Below are positions 5,755 through 12,523 of a stretch of DNA of 15,384 nt, piece after piece. The notes beneath the pieces were generated by a model. That model did not search any database. It worked only from the letters and a program-made list of their open reading frames with translations, and was not told the origin of the DNA. Each line of letters begins with the position of its first letter. Positions within the stretch are counted from its first letter, which is position 1. The stretch lies in NCBI GenBank assembly GCA_018303225.1, contig JAGVYO010000018.1, positions 1 through 15,384 of the forward strand, given 5' to 3'. Origin of the DNA: Candidatus Woesearchaeota archaeon. GTDB taxonomy: Archaea; Nanobdellota; Nanobdellia; Woesearchaeales; JAGVYO01. A program made the translations under genes and the position numbers.

Positions 5755-6453
5755 ATGGACAAGACACCCACAGGCAGCAAAATCTTGGACAGGATGCTGG
5801 AAGGCGGCTATGAGACAGACACGCTCACCACGATCTACGGCCCGGCCGGCAGCGGAAAGACCAACCTGTGCCTGTTGGCAGGCACCATCGTAGCAAGAAA
5901 AAAGAAGAAAGTCATCTACATCGACACCGAAGGCAGCTTCTCCATCGAGCGCCTGAAGCAGATCGCGCCGGATTACAAAGAGCTGTTGAACCATTGGGTA
6001 TTGCTCAAGCCGTCCACCTTCCACGAGCAGCAGAGGGTGTTTGAGAAATTGAACACCCACCTCTCGGACAATGTGGGCCTCATCATCGTGGACACCATCG
6101 CCATGCTCTACCGCCTCGAGCTGGGGAAGAGCGAAGATATCTACGAGATCAACCGGGAGTTGGGGCGGCAGATAGCGTATCTTTCCGGCATCACAAGAAA
6201 AAAGGGCATCCCGGTCCTGCTGGCCAACCAGGTATATGCCGACATGGAGAACAGGGAAAGGGTGAAAATCGTCGGAGGCGACATCCTGAAATACGGAAGC
6301 AAATGCCTCATCGAGCTGCAGATCACCCGGAACGGAAACCGGCGCGCCATCCTGAGGAAGCACCGCAGCATCCAGGAGGAGAAGCAGATAACCTTCAAGA
6401 TCGTGGAGGGCGGCATCATCGGCACCAAAGAGGCCAACGGATTCAGACGCTAA
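5755..6453 (+). CDS. radB: DNA repair and recombination protein RadB
   Basis: The 232-residue protein consists only of a RecA-family ATPase core: Walker A GPAGSGKT (29-36), IYIDTEGSF (54-62), Walker B LIIVD (109-113), and LLANQVY (155-161) for the switch region. It lacks the N-terminal helix-hairpin-helix domain of RadA, and its length is typical of RadB, the RadA paralogue of Euryarchaeota and many DPANN archaea. RadB binds DNA and ATP with little ATPase activity and is thought to assist RadA in recombination. It has its own TATA box and predicted leaderless start. A short hairpin and a T-run follow the stop, so it is probably monocistronic. Confidence 0.92.
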   Translation: MDKTPTGSKILDRMLEGGYETDTLTTIYGPAGSGKTNLCLLAGTIVARKKKKVIYIDTEGSFSIERLKQIAPDYKELLNHWVLLKPSTFHEQQRVFEKLNTHLSDNVGLIIVDTIAMLYRLELGKSEDIYEINRELGRQIAYLSGITRKKGIPVLLANQVYADMENRERVKIVGGDILKYGSKCLIELQITRNGNRRAILRKHRSIQEEKQITFKIVEGGIIGTKEANGFRR

Positions 6454-6455
6454 GC

Positions 6456-6500
6456 TTCCCATGGGCCATGGAAAGGGCCAATTCATCATCTTCTTTTTTT
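6456..6500 (+). terminator. Putative radB terminator (hairpin and T-run)
   Basis: Three nt after the radB stop, TTCC and ATGG pair with CCAT and GGAA (6456-6473, one bulged C, one-nt loop). A T-run follows at 6494-6500. Archaeal termination depends mainly on T-runs, so the T-run is the stronger evidence. Confidence 0.4.
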
Positions 6501-6548
6501 CATAAATTGGTTGTTTAAACCGGCATCCAATTCTTCAGAAGCAGTGCC

Positions 6549-6598
6549 AACATCGGCGGCTGGTTTTTAAGCAAAACGTTTTTAAAGCCTCCGACGTT
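6549..6598. promoter_or_regulatory. Imperfect inverted repeat flanking the carboxylase operon TATA box
   Basis: AACATCGGCGGC (6549-6560) and GCCTCCGACGTT (6587-6598) are reverse complements at 10 of 12 positions and bracket the TATA box. This could be an operator. No named regulator is recognised. Confidence 0.35.
6577..6588 (+). promoter_or_regulatory. TATA box of the acyl-CoA carboxylase/biotin operon
   Basis: TTTTTAAAGC (6579-6588) is the best TATA element. A start near 6609 leaves a leader of about 20 nt to the ATG at 6629 that contains GAGGTG (6612-6617). A second TATA-like TTTTTAAGC lies about 15 nt upstream. The same 10-mer occurs in the FabZ-like gene promoter. Confidence 0.55.
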
Positions 6599-6628
6599 AG
6601 AAAAAGCAATAGAGGTGTGGGGGCTATC

Positions 6629-8161
6629 ATGAAAAATGCTGTTAAAGTGTTCAAGAAGTACAGGTCTCAGCTGCGTGATTCTTCGCGCATCAAGGCCCAG
6701 CACAAGAGGGGCCGGTTGACGGCAAGGGAGCGGATTGATCTGCTGCTCGATAAGGGATCTTTCACCGAAGTAGAGGCATTGGCCGAACTTTCTTCAGACG
6801 ATCCTCAGTTGCAGGAAAAAAAGCAGCCGGGAGACGGCGTCATAACCGGATATGGGACCATCGGCCAGAGGCCTGTATTCGTCTACTCCCAGGATTTCAC
6901 CGTCATGGGCGGCTCGATGGGCGATCGCCATACGCGGAAAGTGGCCAAGATCATTGGGATGGCCCTGAAGACCGGAGCGCCGGTGATAGGCCTCCTTGAC
7001 TCCGGCGGCGCACGCATCCAGGAAGGCATCAAAGGCCTGGATGGTGGCGGCGAAATCTTCTATCTGAACACCCAGGCATCCGGCGTCATTCCGCAGATAT
7101 CGGCCATCTTGGGGCCGTGCGCCGGGATCGCGGTCTATTCGCCGGCATTGACCGATTTCGTGTTCACCGTGGACAAGATCTCGAACCTGTTCATCACCGG
7201 GCCGGATGTCATAAAGGCCGTGACCGGCGAGAACGTGTCGTTTGAGCAGTTGGGCGGCGCCAGGATCCATGCCCAGAAGAGCGGGGTGGCGCATTTCGTC
7301 AGCCAGAACGAAAAGGAGTGCATTGCAAAGATCAAGAGGCTCCTGAGCTACCTGCCGCAGAACAACCTGGACAACCCGCCGGCAGTCCATGGAGCAGACA
7401 GCGAGAACCGGATGACCCCGGATCTCGATAAGATTGTCCCTCTGGATCCGAAAAAGACCTACGATGTCCGCGGGGTCGTCGAAGAGATTTTCGACAAAAG
7501 TTCGTTCCTCGAGATCCACGAGCATTTTGCCGAGAACGTCGTCATCGGATTGGCAAGGCTGAACGGGATGGCCACAGGCGTCGTCGCCAATCAGCCGTGC
7601 GTCCTGGCAGGCTGCCTGGATATCCACAGCTCCGGCAAGATTGCCCGTTTTGTGCGCTTCTGCGACGCGTTCAACATTCCGGTCATCAACCTGGTGGATG
7701 TCACGGGCTATCTTCCCGGCACCGACCAGGAACACAGAGGGATCATCAGCCAGGGCGCCAAGATACTGTTCGCGTATTCAGAAGCGACAGTCCCGAAGAT
7801 ATCGCTGGTGATGCGGAAAGCCTACGGCGGCGCGTATATCGCGCTGGTGTCCAAGGACATGGGCTATGATACGGTGTTTGCCTGGCCGATGGCCGAAATC
7901 GCAGTCATGGGGGCCGAGCAGGCGGTTAACATCATTTTCCGGAAAGAGGTGGCTGAAAAAGGCGGGGAAAAGGTACGGAAACAGAAGATCGATGATTTCA
8001 CAGAGAGGTTCCTGAACCCCTACATAGCAGCCAAGGAAGGCCGCATCGACGCGGTCATAGAGCCCAAAGAGACCCGGCGCACGCTGATCAAGGCGCTGGA
8101 GATGCTGCTGACCAAGCGCGAGCGAAGGCCCGCGAAAAAACACGGAAACATCCCGCTGTAG
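6629..8161 (+). CDS. pccB: Acyl-CoA carboxylase, carboxyltransferase (beta) subunit
   Basis: The 510-residue protein transfers CO2 from carboxybiotin to an acyl-CoA. It has the two crotonase-like halves of the PccB/AccD5/MmdA family. These include HKRGRLTARERIDLLLDKG near the N-terminus, the oxyanion/CoA-site stretch LLDSGGARIQEG (122-133), the second-half motif MRKAYGGAYIALVSKDMGYD (395-414), and the C-terminal KKHGNIPL. Residue Ile404, after GGAY, aligns with the position that is Asp in propionyl-specific PccB and Ile in broader AccB of Streptomyces, so acetyl-CoA use is possible. Decarboxylase MmdA also has Ile there. The ATG at 6629 follows GAGGTG (6612-6617) by 11 nt; an in-frame GTG at 6617 would add four residues. 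It is the first gene of a six-gene operon; the matching biotin carboxylase is at 12520-14412. Confidence 0.92.
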   Translation: MKNAVKVFKKYRSQLRDSSRIKAQHKRGRLTARERIDLLLDKGSFTEVEALAELSSDDPQLQEKKQPGDGVITGYGTIGQRPVFVYSQDFTVMGGSMGDRHTRKVAKIIGMALKTGAPVIGLLDSGGARIQEGIKGLDGGGEIFYLNTQASGVIPQISAILGPCAGIAVYSPALTDFVFTVDKISNLFITGPDVIKAVTGENVSFEQLGGARIHAQKSGVAHFVSQNEKECIAKIKRLLSYLPQNNLDNPPAVHGADSENRMTPDLDKIVPLDPKKTYDVRGVVEEIFDKSSFLEIHEHFAENVVIGLARLNGMATGVVANQPCVLAGCLDIHSSGKIARFVRFCDAFNIPVINLVDVTGYLPGTDQEHRGIISQGAKILFAYSEATVPKISLVMRKAYGGAYIALVSKDMGYDTVFAWPMAEIAVMGAEQAVNIIFRKEVAEKGGEKVRKQKIDDFTERFLNPYIAAKEGRIDAVIEPKETRRTLIKALEMLLTKRERRPAKKHGNIPL

Positions 8162-8166
8162 GCGCC

Positions 8167-8547
8167 ATGGAAGACCTCATCATCAGGGTGGATGGCAAAG
8201 AGTACAAGGTCAAGGTGGAAGAGACCGAGGATGGCAAGATCCGCGTCCACTGCGGGAAAGACGTGTATGAGGTCGAGACCCGGGAAGACGCCCTGCAGTT
8301 CACCGACGAGGAAAGGGAGCGCATCGGGGGCAGGGAGAATGTCGTCAAAGCCCCGCTGCCCGGGACAGTGGTCGAAGTGAAGGTGAAGAAAGGCGACACG
8401 GTGAAGGCCAACGACCCGCTGATAAAGCTGGTCGCCATGAAGATGGAGAACGAGATCACCGCACCGAAGAGCGGAAAGATAAAATCCGTGTGGGTCAAGA
8501 AGAAAGACAGTGTCAACCGCGGCGATCCGCTGATAGAGATGGAGTGA
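8167..8547 (+). CDS. Biotin carboxyl carrier protein of the acyl-CoA carboxylase
   Basis: The 126-residue protein carries biotin between the carboxylase and carboxyltransferase subunits. Residues 1-45 form an N-terminal strand-rich region, 46-60 a short charged linker, and 60-126 the biotinyl/lipoyl hammerhead beginning VKAPLPGTVVEVKVKKGD. The biotinylation site VAMKMENEI places biotin on Lys92, 35 residues from the C-terminus as is usual. The conserved Pro-Gly turn and GKI segment are present, so it should be a substrate for the BirA encoded at 11810-12523. The gene starts 5 nt after the carboxyltransferase stop and 4 nt before bioY. Confidence 0.93.
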   Translation: MEDLIIRVDGKEYKVKVEETEDGKIRVHCGKDVYEVETREDALQFTDEERERIGGRENVVKAPLPGTVVEVKVKKGDTVKANDPLIKLVAMKMENEITAPKSGKIKSVWVKKKDSVNRGDPLIEME

Positions 8548-8551
8548 TACC

Positions 8552-9091
8552 ATGGGAAAGACAACCACCAAAAAATGGGTCTTTGCCGCCCTGTTTGCGG
8601 CATTGACCGCCGCAGTAGCGCCGTTCAAGATACCGCTGGGCTTTACGCCCGTCCCAATCACCCTGCAGACACTGGTCGTGCTGCTGGCAGGCGCTGTGTT
8701 AGGCTCGACGTACGGGGCATTGGCCATGATCCTGTACGTGCTCGTCGGCGCACTTGGATTGCCGGTATTCGCCGGCGGAGGATCCGGTGTAGGCGCATTG
8801 TTGGGTCCTACCGGAGGCTACCTGTTCAGCTATTTCATCGCCGCCTTCGTGATCGGAAGGATGGTCGAGAAGAAAAAGAATCCGACCTACCTCCACTACA
8901 TCATCGCAATGGCCGTGGGCACCATCGTCATCTATGTGTTGGGCGCCGGCCAGGGAATGCTCGTGACCGGCCTTCCGTTTCCGGCTATCTTGGTAGGATG
9001 GGTGCTGCCTTTTCTCATCGGGGATGCTGTAAAACTGCTGGTGGCCGCGCTGATCGCAAAAAAAGCGAATATCCAGCAGTACCTGAAATAA
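8552..9091 (+). CDS. bioY: Biotin transporter BioY (ECF S component)
   Basis: The 179-residue membrane protein has about six hydrophobic segments. The BioY family signature FKIPLGFTPVPITLQTLVVL (25-44) is present, followed by LAGAVLGSTYGA, VGALGLPVFAGGGSGVGALL and GPTGGYL. A late GDAVK (157-161) is the conserved Asp/Lys near the last helix. BioY binds biotin with high affinity and delivers it through the ECF module, here encoded two genes downstream. The start is set by GGAGTGAT (8541-8548), which contains the upstream stop codon. Its place right after the biotin carrier gene links uptake to the cofactor's consumer. Confidence 0.95.
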   Translation: MGKTTTKKWVFAALFAALTAAVAPFKIPLGFTPVPITLQTLVVLLAGAVLGSTYGALAMILYVLVGALGLPVFAGGGSGVGALLGPTGGYLFSYFIAAFVIGRMVEKKKNPTYLHYIIAMAVGTIVIYVLGAGQGMLVTGLPFPAILVGWVLPFLIGDAVKLLVAALIAKKANIQQYLK

Positions 9092-9877
9092 ATGGTTCTT
9101 GGCTATTTCAGACACGTCCCGGAATTTAAAGGACTCCGATGGATAAATTCAGAACCCCTCGCCATAAAGGAATTAAAAAGAAAGCCTGTATTGATTGATT
9201 TCTGGAATTACAGCTGTTTAAGCTGCATAACTGCATTAAAAGAAACAAAGCGCCTATATCGCTCCTACCATCCAAAGGGGCTGCAAGTGATAGGCATTCA
9301 TGTTCCTGAATTCCAGTTTGAAAAAGAGAAGGAGAATGTGAAAAGGGCTGTAGAAAAATATGGCATCCAGTATCCGGTGGCGATGGACAATCGGCACACC
9401 ACATGCCGGCGATACGGAAATCTCTTCTGGCCGCACCAGATCCTGATAGACCCGGAGGGAAGGATGGTGTACGAGACCACCGGAGAAAAAGGCATCCGGC
9501 AAATGAAGGCAGAAATACGCCACTTGTTGGGCATGCATGAGAAAACAAAGCAATTCGTATATTTTGGAAAAGGAAAAGCACAACCGAAAGGATTCAGATG
9601 GGACGGAAAATGGGAGCAAACCAAAGAAGGCATCTCCACAGAAGATAAAAATGCAAGGCTGCGGAGCGAAGCAACCGCAAAGAGGATTCATGCCGTCATC
9701 GAGACGCTCAAAAAAGGGAGTCGGGTAAGGATAAAGACCCCTGAAAAGGTAAGAAGGATAAACATCGAGCATAGCGATAGGTATCAATTGTTCCAGAGCG
9801 ATACGACAAAAAAAATTAGAATGGAATTGGCCGTTATAAAAGGAAAAGTACGCATCTGTTCATTTTCCTTGGAATAA
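9092..9877 (+). CDS. Cytosolic DipZ-like thioredoxin-domain protein
   Basis: The 261-residue protein has a TlpA/redoxin-type thioredoxin domain (about 1-148): VLIDFWNYSCLSCITALK with Cys42-Leu-Ser-Cys45, VIGIHVPEF, YPVAMDN, and WPHQILIDPEGR with cis-Pro114. The C-terminal part (about 153-261) begins QFVYFGKGKA ... FRWDGKWEQTKEG, resembling the beta-rich domain that follows thioredoxin in DipZ proteins. Here there is no CcdA-like membrane domain and no signal peptide, so it is predicted to be cytosolic. The ATG abuts the bioY stop with no gap, and ecfA starts 3 nt after its own stop, so it is buried in the transporter operon. The gene looks more AT-rich in codon use than its neighbours, a possible sign of later insertion. 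A role in biotin uptake is unknown. Confidence 0.8.
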   Translation: MVLGYFRHVPEFKGLRWINSEPLAIKELKRKPVLIDFWNYSCLSCITALKETKRLYRSYHPKGLQVIGIHVPEFQFEKEKENVKRAVEKYGIQYPVAMDNRHTTCRRYGNLFWPHQILIDPEGRMVYETTGEKGIRQMKAEIRHLLGMHEKTKQFVYFGKGKAQPKGFRWDGKWEQTKEGISTEDKNARLRSEATAKRIHAVIETLKKGSRVRIKTPEKVRRINIEHSDRYQLFQSDTTKKIRMELAVIKGKVRICSFSLE

Positions 9878-9880
9878 AAA

Positions 9881-10582
9881 ATGATCGAGATAAAAAATCT
9901 CTATTTCGGATACGAAGGGAACACCATTCTGAAAGACATCTCCCTCACCATCAAAGAGGCAGAATTTGTCGCCATCATCGGCGCCAATGGAACAGGAAAG
10001 ACAACGCTCATCCGGCATCTGAACGCGCTGTTGGAGCCTACTGCAGGAGAGGTGGTCGTGGACGGGCTGGATACCCGGCAGCATCCCACAACCGTGCGCG
10101 AAAAAGTCGGGATGCTCTTCCAGAACCCCGAGGACCAGCTGATCCATTCTATCGTGGAGGAGGATGTTGCCTTTGGCCTGGAAAACCAGGGCGTGCCCCC
10201 GGCAGAGATCCAGGGAAGGGTCAAAGGTGTGCTGGAAAGGCTCAATATAAAGCATCTGGCAAAAAGGAACGTCAATGAGCTTTCCTTCGGCCAGAAACAA
10301 CTGACGGCACTGGCCGGCGTCCTGGTCATGAGACCGAAATACATCGTATTTGACGAGCCGGCCACCATGCTGGATCCGAAGAACAGAAAGGCCATCATGG
10401 AGCAGATCGCTGAACTGAACAGAAAAGAAAAGATTACCATACTGCTGGTCACCAACAACTTGGGGGACATAAAGGAAAATGTCCAAAGGGTCATCCTGCT
10501 CAACGAAGGCAGGATTTTCTTTGATGGCCCTCCAAAGCAGCTATCCGAAGACACGCTGAAAGAGGCGGATATGGATGGTTAG
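9881..10582 (+). CDS. ECF transporter ATP-binding subunit (BioM-like)
   Basis: This 233-residue ABC ATPase has Walker A GANGTGKT (34-41), Q-loop LFQNPEDQ with Gln81 followed by the ECF-typical NPEDQ, signature LSFGQ (134-138), Walker B YIVFDEP (154-160) and D-loop MLD. It should power biotin import with BioY and the T subunit encoded next. Two features are odd. The signature is LSFGQ rather than LSGGQ. The switch (H-loop) histidine is replaced: LLVTNNL (188-194) stands where ITH is expected, so the residue is Asn192. Possible explanations are altered ATPase kinetics or pairing with a second ATPase elsewhere, since ECF modules often use two. The C-terminus overlaps the next gene by 8 nt. Confidence 0.9.
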   Translation: MIEIKNLYFGYEGNTILKDISLTIKEAEFVAIIGANGTGKTTLIRHLNALLEPTAGEVVVDGLDTRQHPTTVREKVGMLFQNPEDQLIHSIVEEDVAFGLENQGVPPAEIQGRVKGVLERLNIKHLAKRNVNELSFGQKQLTALAGVLVMRPKYIVFDEPATMLDPKNRKAIMEQIAELNRKEKITILLVTNNLGDIKENVQRVILLNEGRIFFDGPPKQLSEDTLKEADMDG

Positions 10583-11291
10583 GAATATAATGGGGCAGTA
10601 CCGGTATAAGGATACCCCCATCCATAGGCTGGACGCACGGATAAAGATTATCTGCGTGATCCTGCTGAGCATCTTCCTTTTCTCGCTGGAAACAATGAAG
10701 GAGATGGCGCTGGCAACCGGATTCATCACTCTCGTCACGGTCTTAGCGAGAATCAGCCCAAAACAGCTGCTGCGCAACCTGCGTTCGTTCGTCTTCTTAT
10801 TCGGTTTCATCCTGCTGATGTATTATCTTTTTGATCGGCAGAATATGATAGGAGGTTATGTGGTAGTGATAAGGTTCCTGTTACTATTGCTCATCTCCGC
10901 AGTATTGACCTTCTCCACCAGTGCAAGCGAGTTGATCTATGCGGCGGAAAAGCTTCTCCGGCCATTTAGGATCCTGCGCCTAAAGCCGCGCCGCATTGCA
11001 GTTATGATCGCGATCACCATCCGGTTTATTCCGATGCTATTCAAAGAGGCGCAGAACGTGCGGGATGCACAGCTTTCAAGGGGTGCTTCCTGGAAAAAGC
11101 CGCATCACATCGGTCACTGGGCAGCGGCTTTATTGCAGAAGACCCTTATGCAGGCCTGCCGGCTGGCCGATGCCCTGGATGCGCGCAATTACAAAGACGA
11201 AGGCCATACCCATTTCAGAGAATACCGGATAAAACCAAAAGATATGGCAGCAGGAATAGTGATTCTCTTGCTGACTGTACTCCTATCGTAG
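10575..11291 (+). CDS. ECF transporter transmembrane subunit EcfT (BioN-like, CbiQ family)
   Basis: The 238-residue membrane protein has about five hydrophobic segments (near 26-58, 70-87, 98-115, 140-156, 222-238). It begins YKDTPIHRLDARIKII, typical of the CbiQ/EcfT family. The cytoplasmic coupling region has the two short motifs that contact the ATPases: AQLSRGA (165-171) and LADALDARNY (197-206). The second departs from the usual Ala-Arg-Gly by having Asn after Arg. It joins BioY and the upstream ATPase to form the biotin importer. The ATG at 10575 overlaps the ATPase stop; a second in-frame ATG at 10590 behind AGGA is an alternative that removes five residues. Confidence 0.88.
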   Translation: MVRNIMGQYRYKDTPIHRLDARIKIICVILLSIFLFSLETMKEMALATGFITLVTVLARISPKQLLRNLRSFVFLFGFILLMYYLFDRQNMIGGYVVVIRFLLLLLISAVLTFSTSASELIYAAEKLLRPFRILRLKPRRIAVMIAITIRFIPMLFKEAQNVRDAQLSRGASWKKPHHIGHWAAALLQKTLMQACRLADALDARNYKDEGHTHFREYRIKPKDMAAGIVILLLTVLLS

Positions 11292-11335
11292 CCCCCTGAA
11301 AACCATTTGGTATACAAGGACTACTTACCATAGCC

Positions 11336-11344
11336 ATTTAAAGG
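11336..11344 (+). promoter_or_regulatory. TATA box of the 45-residue membrane protein gene
   Basis: ATTTAAAGG is centred at about 11339. That predicts a start site close to 11363-11365, essentially at the first ATG. Confidence 0.45.
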
Positions 11345-11362
11345 AGCTATTTCTCAGAAAAA

Positions 11363-11500
11363 ATGAGGAGAGTCATGTTAAGCGCAGAAAGCATCAGATA
11401 TTTCACGTATTTCTCTATCTTCATAATGGGACTGATTATCGGCCGGCTGAGCATGGCCATCCAATACGCCGTGATGAAGCCCGCAAAAAAGAAAGAATGA
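11363..11500 (+). CDS. Small single-span membrane protein (45 residues)
   Basis: The frame encodes MRRVMLSAESIRYFTYFSIF, then a hydrophobic stretch through residue 37, ending KPAKKKE. One membrane helix (about 13-35) is flanked by basic residues, with the C-terminus likely cytosolic. No family is recognised. Its support is a TATA box at leaderless distance and a stop codon exactly abutting that of a convergent gene. A second ATG at 11375, preceded by GAGGAG (11365-11370), is an alternative start that would give 41 residues. It lies in the gap between the ECF operon and the convergent small membrane protein. Confidence 0.5.
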   Translation: MRRVMLSAESIRYFTYFSIFIMGLIIGRLSMAIQYAVMKPAKKKE

Positions 11501-11776
11501 TTATTTCTTTGCAGGATCGGACGTCTTTCCGAACAGTATGCCTGCCAGGATATTGAGCGCCCATGCCTGGAAGACATTGATGCGCAGGCTAAGGTAAGAG
11601 GTGCAGGTTCCTGCAGCGTCTGCAATGCAGAATTTTCCAACGATGAAGTTCCATAGCCACATCACCGGGAATGCCAATATCAATCCAACAATGACGCTCA
11701 GCAGAACGATGATGAGCATGGTGTACCCGATCTCGACAAGTCTCCGCAGCAGGTACAGGTGACGGTGCATGGCCAT
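11501..11776 (-). CDS. Small two-span membrane protein (91 residues)
   Basis: The protein is MAMHRHLYLLRR, then a long hydrophobic segment (17-44; LILAFPVMWLWNFI), a loop with Cys50 and Cys58 that could form a disulfide, a second helix (68-83; VFQAWALNILAGILFG), and a basic tail. The FPVMWLWN ... QAWxLNxLxxxLFG pattern is one I associate with short uncharacterised membrane proteins of microbes and viruses. No function is known. A TATA box on the minus strand predicts a start about 2 nt before the ATG at 11776. It is transcribed independently of birA, whose end its promoter overlaps. Confidence 0.65.
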   Translation of the reverse strand: MAMHRHLYLLRRLVEIGYTMLIIVLLSVIVGLILAFPVMWLWNFIVGKFCIADAAGTCTSYLSLRINVFQAWALNILAGILFGKTSDPAKK

Positions 11777-11798
11777 GAGGGAAATAAAAAGAAGAAGG

Positions 11799-11810
11799 GT
11801 ATATAAAGAT
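11799..11810 (-). promoter_or_regulatory. TATA box of the 91-residue membrane protein gene
   Basis: The minus strand reads ATCTTTATATAC. Its centre is about 28 nt before the ATG at 11776. It abuts or overlaps the stop codon of birA (11810-11812). Confidence 0.55.
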
Positions 11811-12523
11811 TATGGTACGTTTTCCCGACATAGGATCCGGATATCTCCCTCGGTCACGATGCGGATTTTTCCGGCGGCATCTTTGACCAGAAGGCGGCAT
11901 TGCGGATCCACGCCCACGGCTTTTCCGGAAAAGCGGCCGCCGATAGAGGCCACGGTGATGTCTTTTCCCAGGGTGCTGCATGCCTTCTTCCATTCCTTTA
12001 GGAGAGGTGAAAATCCTTTTTGGGTGTAGATGCTATAGACCTTGGCAAATTCTCCGGCAATATCCCGGATGATGGCATTTAATGGGAGTGATTTTCCTAC
12101 CAAGGATTTCAGCGAAGCCGCCTTGGACTGCAGAGAAGGAGGAAGTTTGTTATTCACATTCAGGCCGATCCCGATGACGCTCTTTCCGTCCCGTTGGCCG
12201 TAGCGGTTTTCCGTCAGGATGCCGCAGACCTTCAGATGGCAGTGCACAAGGTCATTGGGCCACTTGATGGAAACATCCATTCCCATGCGCCGGAGAACCC
12301 GATAGACCGCAAGGCTGGCCAGAAAGGTCAGTTCCGCAGGATGCTCGCCCAACGGAAGTACAAGGCTGAACCACGCACCCCCTTTTCCGGACGACCAGGA
12401 ACGGTCAAAACGGCCCCTCCCCCGGGTCTGCGTTTCTGCAACGACTGCTGACCATGGATCCATGGTCATCGCTTTCGTGTTGGTGGAAGGCAGCCTGTCA
12501 AAGAAGCAGAAAGCGAATCTCAT
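11810..12523 (-). CDS. birA: Biotin--[acetyl-CoA-carboxylase] ligase (monofunctional BirA)
   Basis: The 237-residue enzyme makes biotinyl-AMP and transfers biotin to the carrier-protein lysine. The catalytic domain has LPSTNTKA (11-18), the biotin/ATP loop ETQTRGRGRFDRSW (30-43), KWPNDL (87-92), KVCGILTE (98-105) and GIGLNVNN (118-125). A small C-terminal SH3-like domain follows (about 185-235). There is no N-terminal helix-turn-helix, so unlike the E. coli protein it should not be a DNA-binding repressor. The ATG (12521-12523) overlaps the upstream biotin carboxylase stop in an ATGA arrangement, so both are co-translated; its likely substrate is the carrier protein at 8167-8547. The longer in-frame start at 12565 lies inside the carboxylase gene and is less likely. 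Confidence 0.93.
   Translation of the reverse strand: MRFAFCFFDRLPSTNTKAMTMDPWSAVVAETQTRGRGRFDRSWSSGKGGAWFSLVLPLGEHPAELTFLASLAVYRVLRRMGMDVSIKWPNDLVHCHLKVCGILTENRYGQRDGKSVIGIGLNVNNKLPPSLQSKAASLKSLVGKSLPLNAIIRDIAGEFAKVYSIYTQKGFSPLLKEWKKACSTLGKDITVASIGGRFSGKAVGVDPQCRLLVKDAAGKIRIVTEGDIRILCRENVP

Noticed and set aside
5457..5780. 107-codon minus-strand open frame in the AT-rich stretch
   Set aside because: It runs through the hairpins and into radB, has no recognisable protein features and no promoter or ribosome binding site.
6617..6628. GTG start for the carboxyltransferase
   Set aside because: It falls inside the GAGGTG ribosome binding site that serves the ATG at 6629, and would leave only about 8 nt of leader.
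6454..6628. Biotin-responsive riboswitch before the biotin operon
   Set aside because: The predicted leader is only about 20 nt, too short for a riboswitch.
6794..7735. 313-codon minus-strand frame
   Set aside because: It lies entirely opposite the strongly conserved carboxyltransferase gene; it is a shadow of GC-rich codons.
8020..8727. 235-codon minus-strand frame
   Set aside because: It is antisense to the carrier protein and bioY genes, both clearly real.
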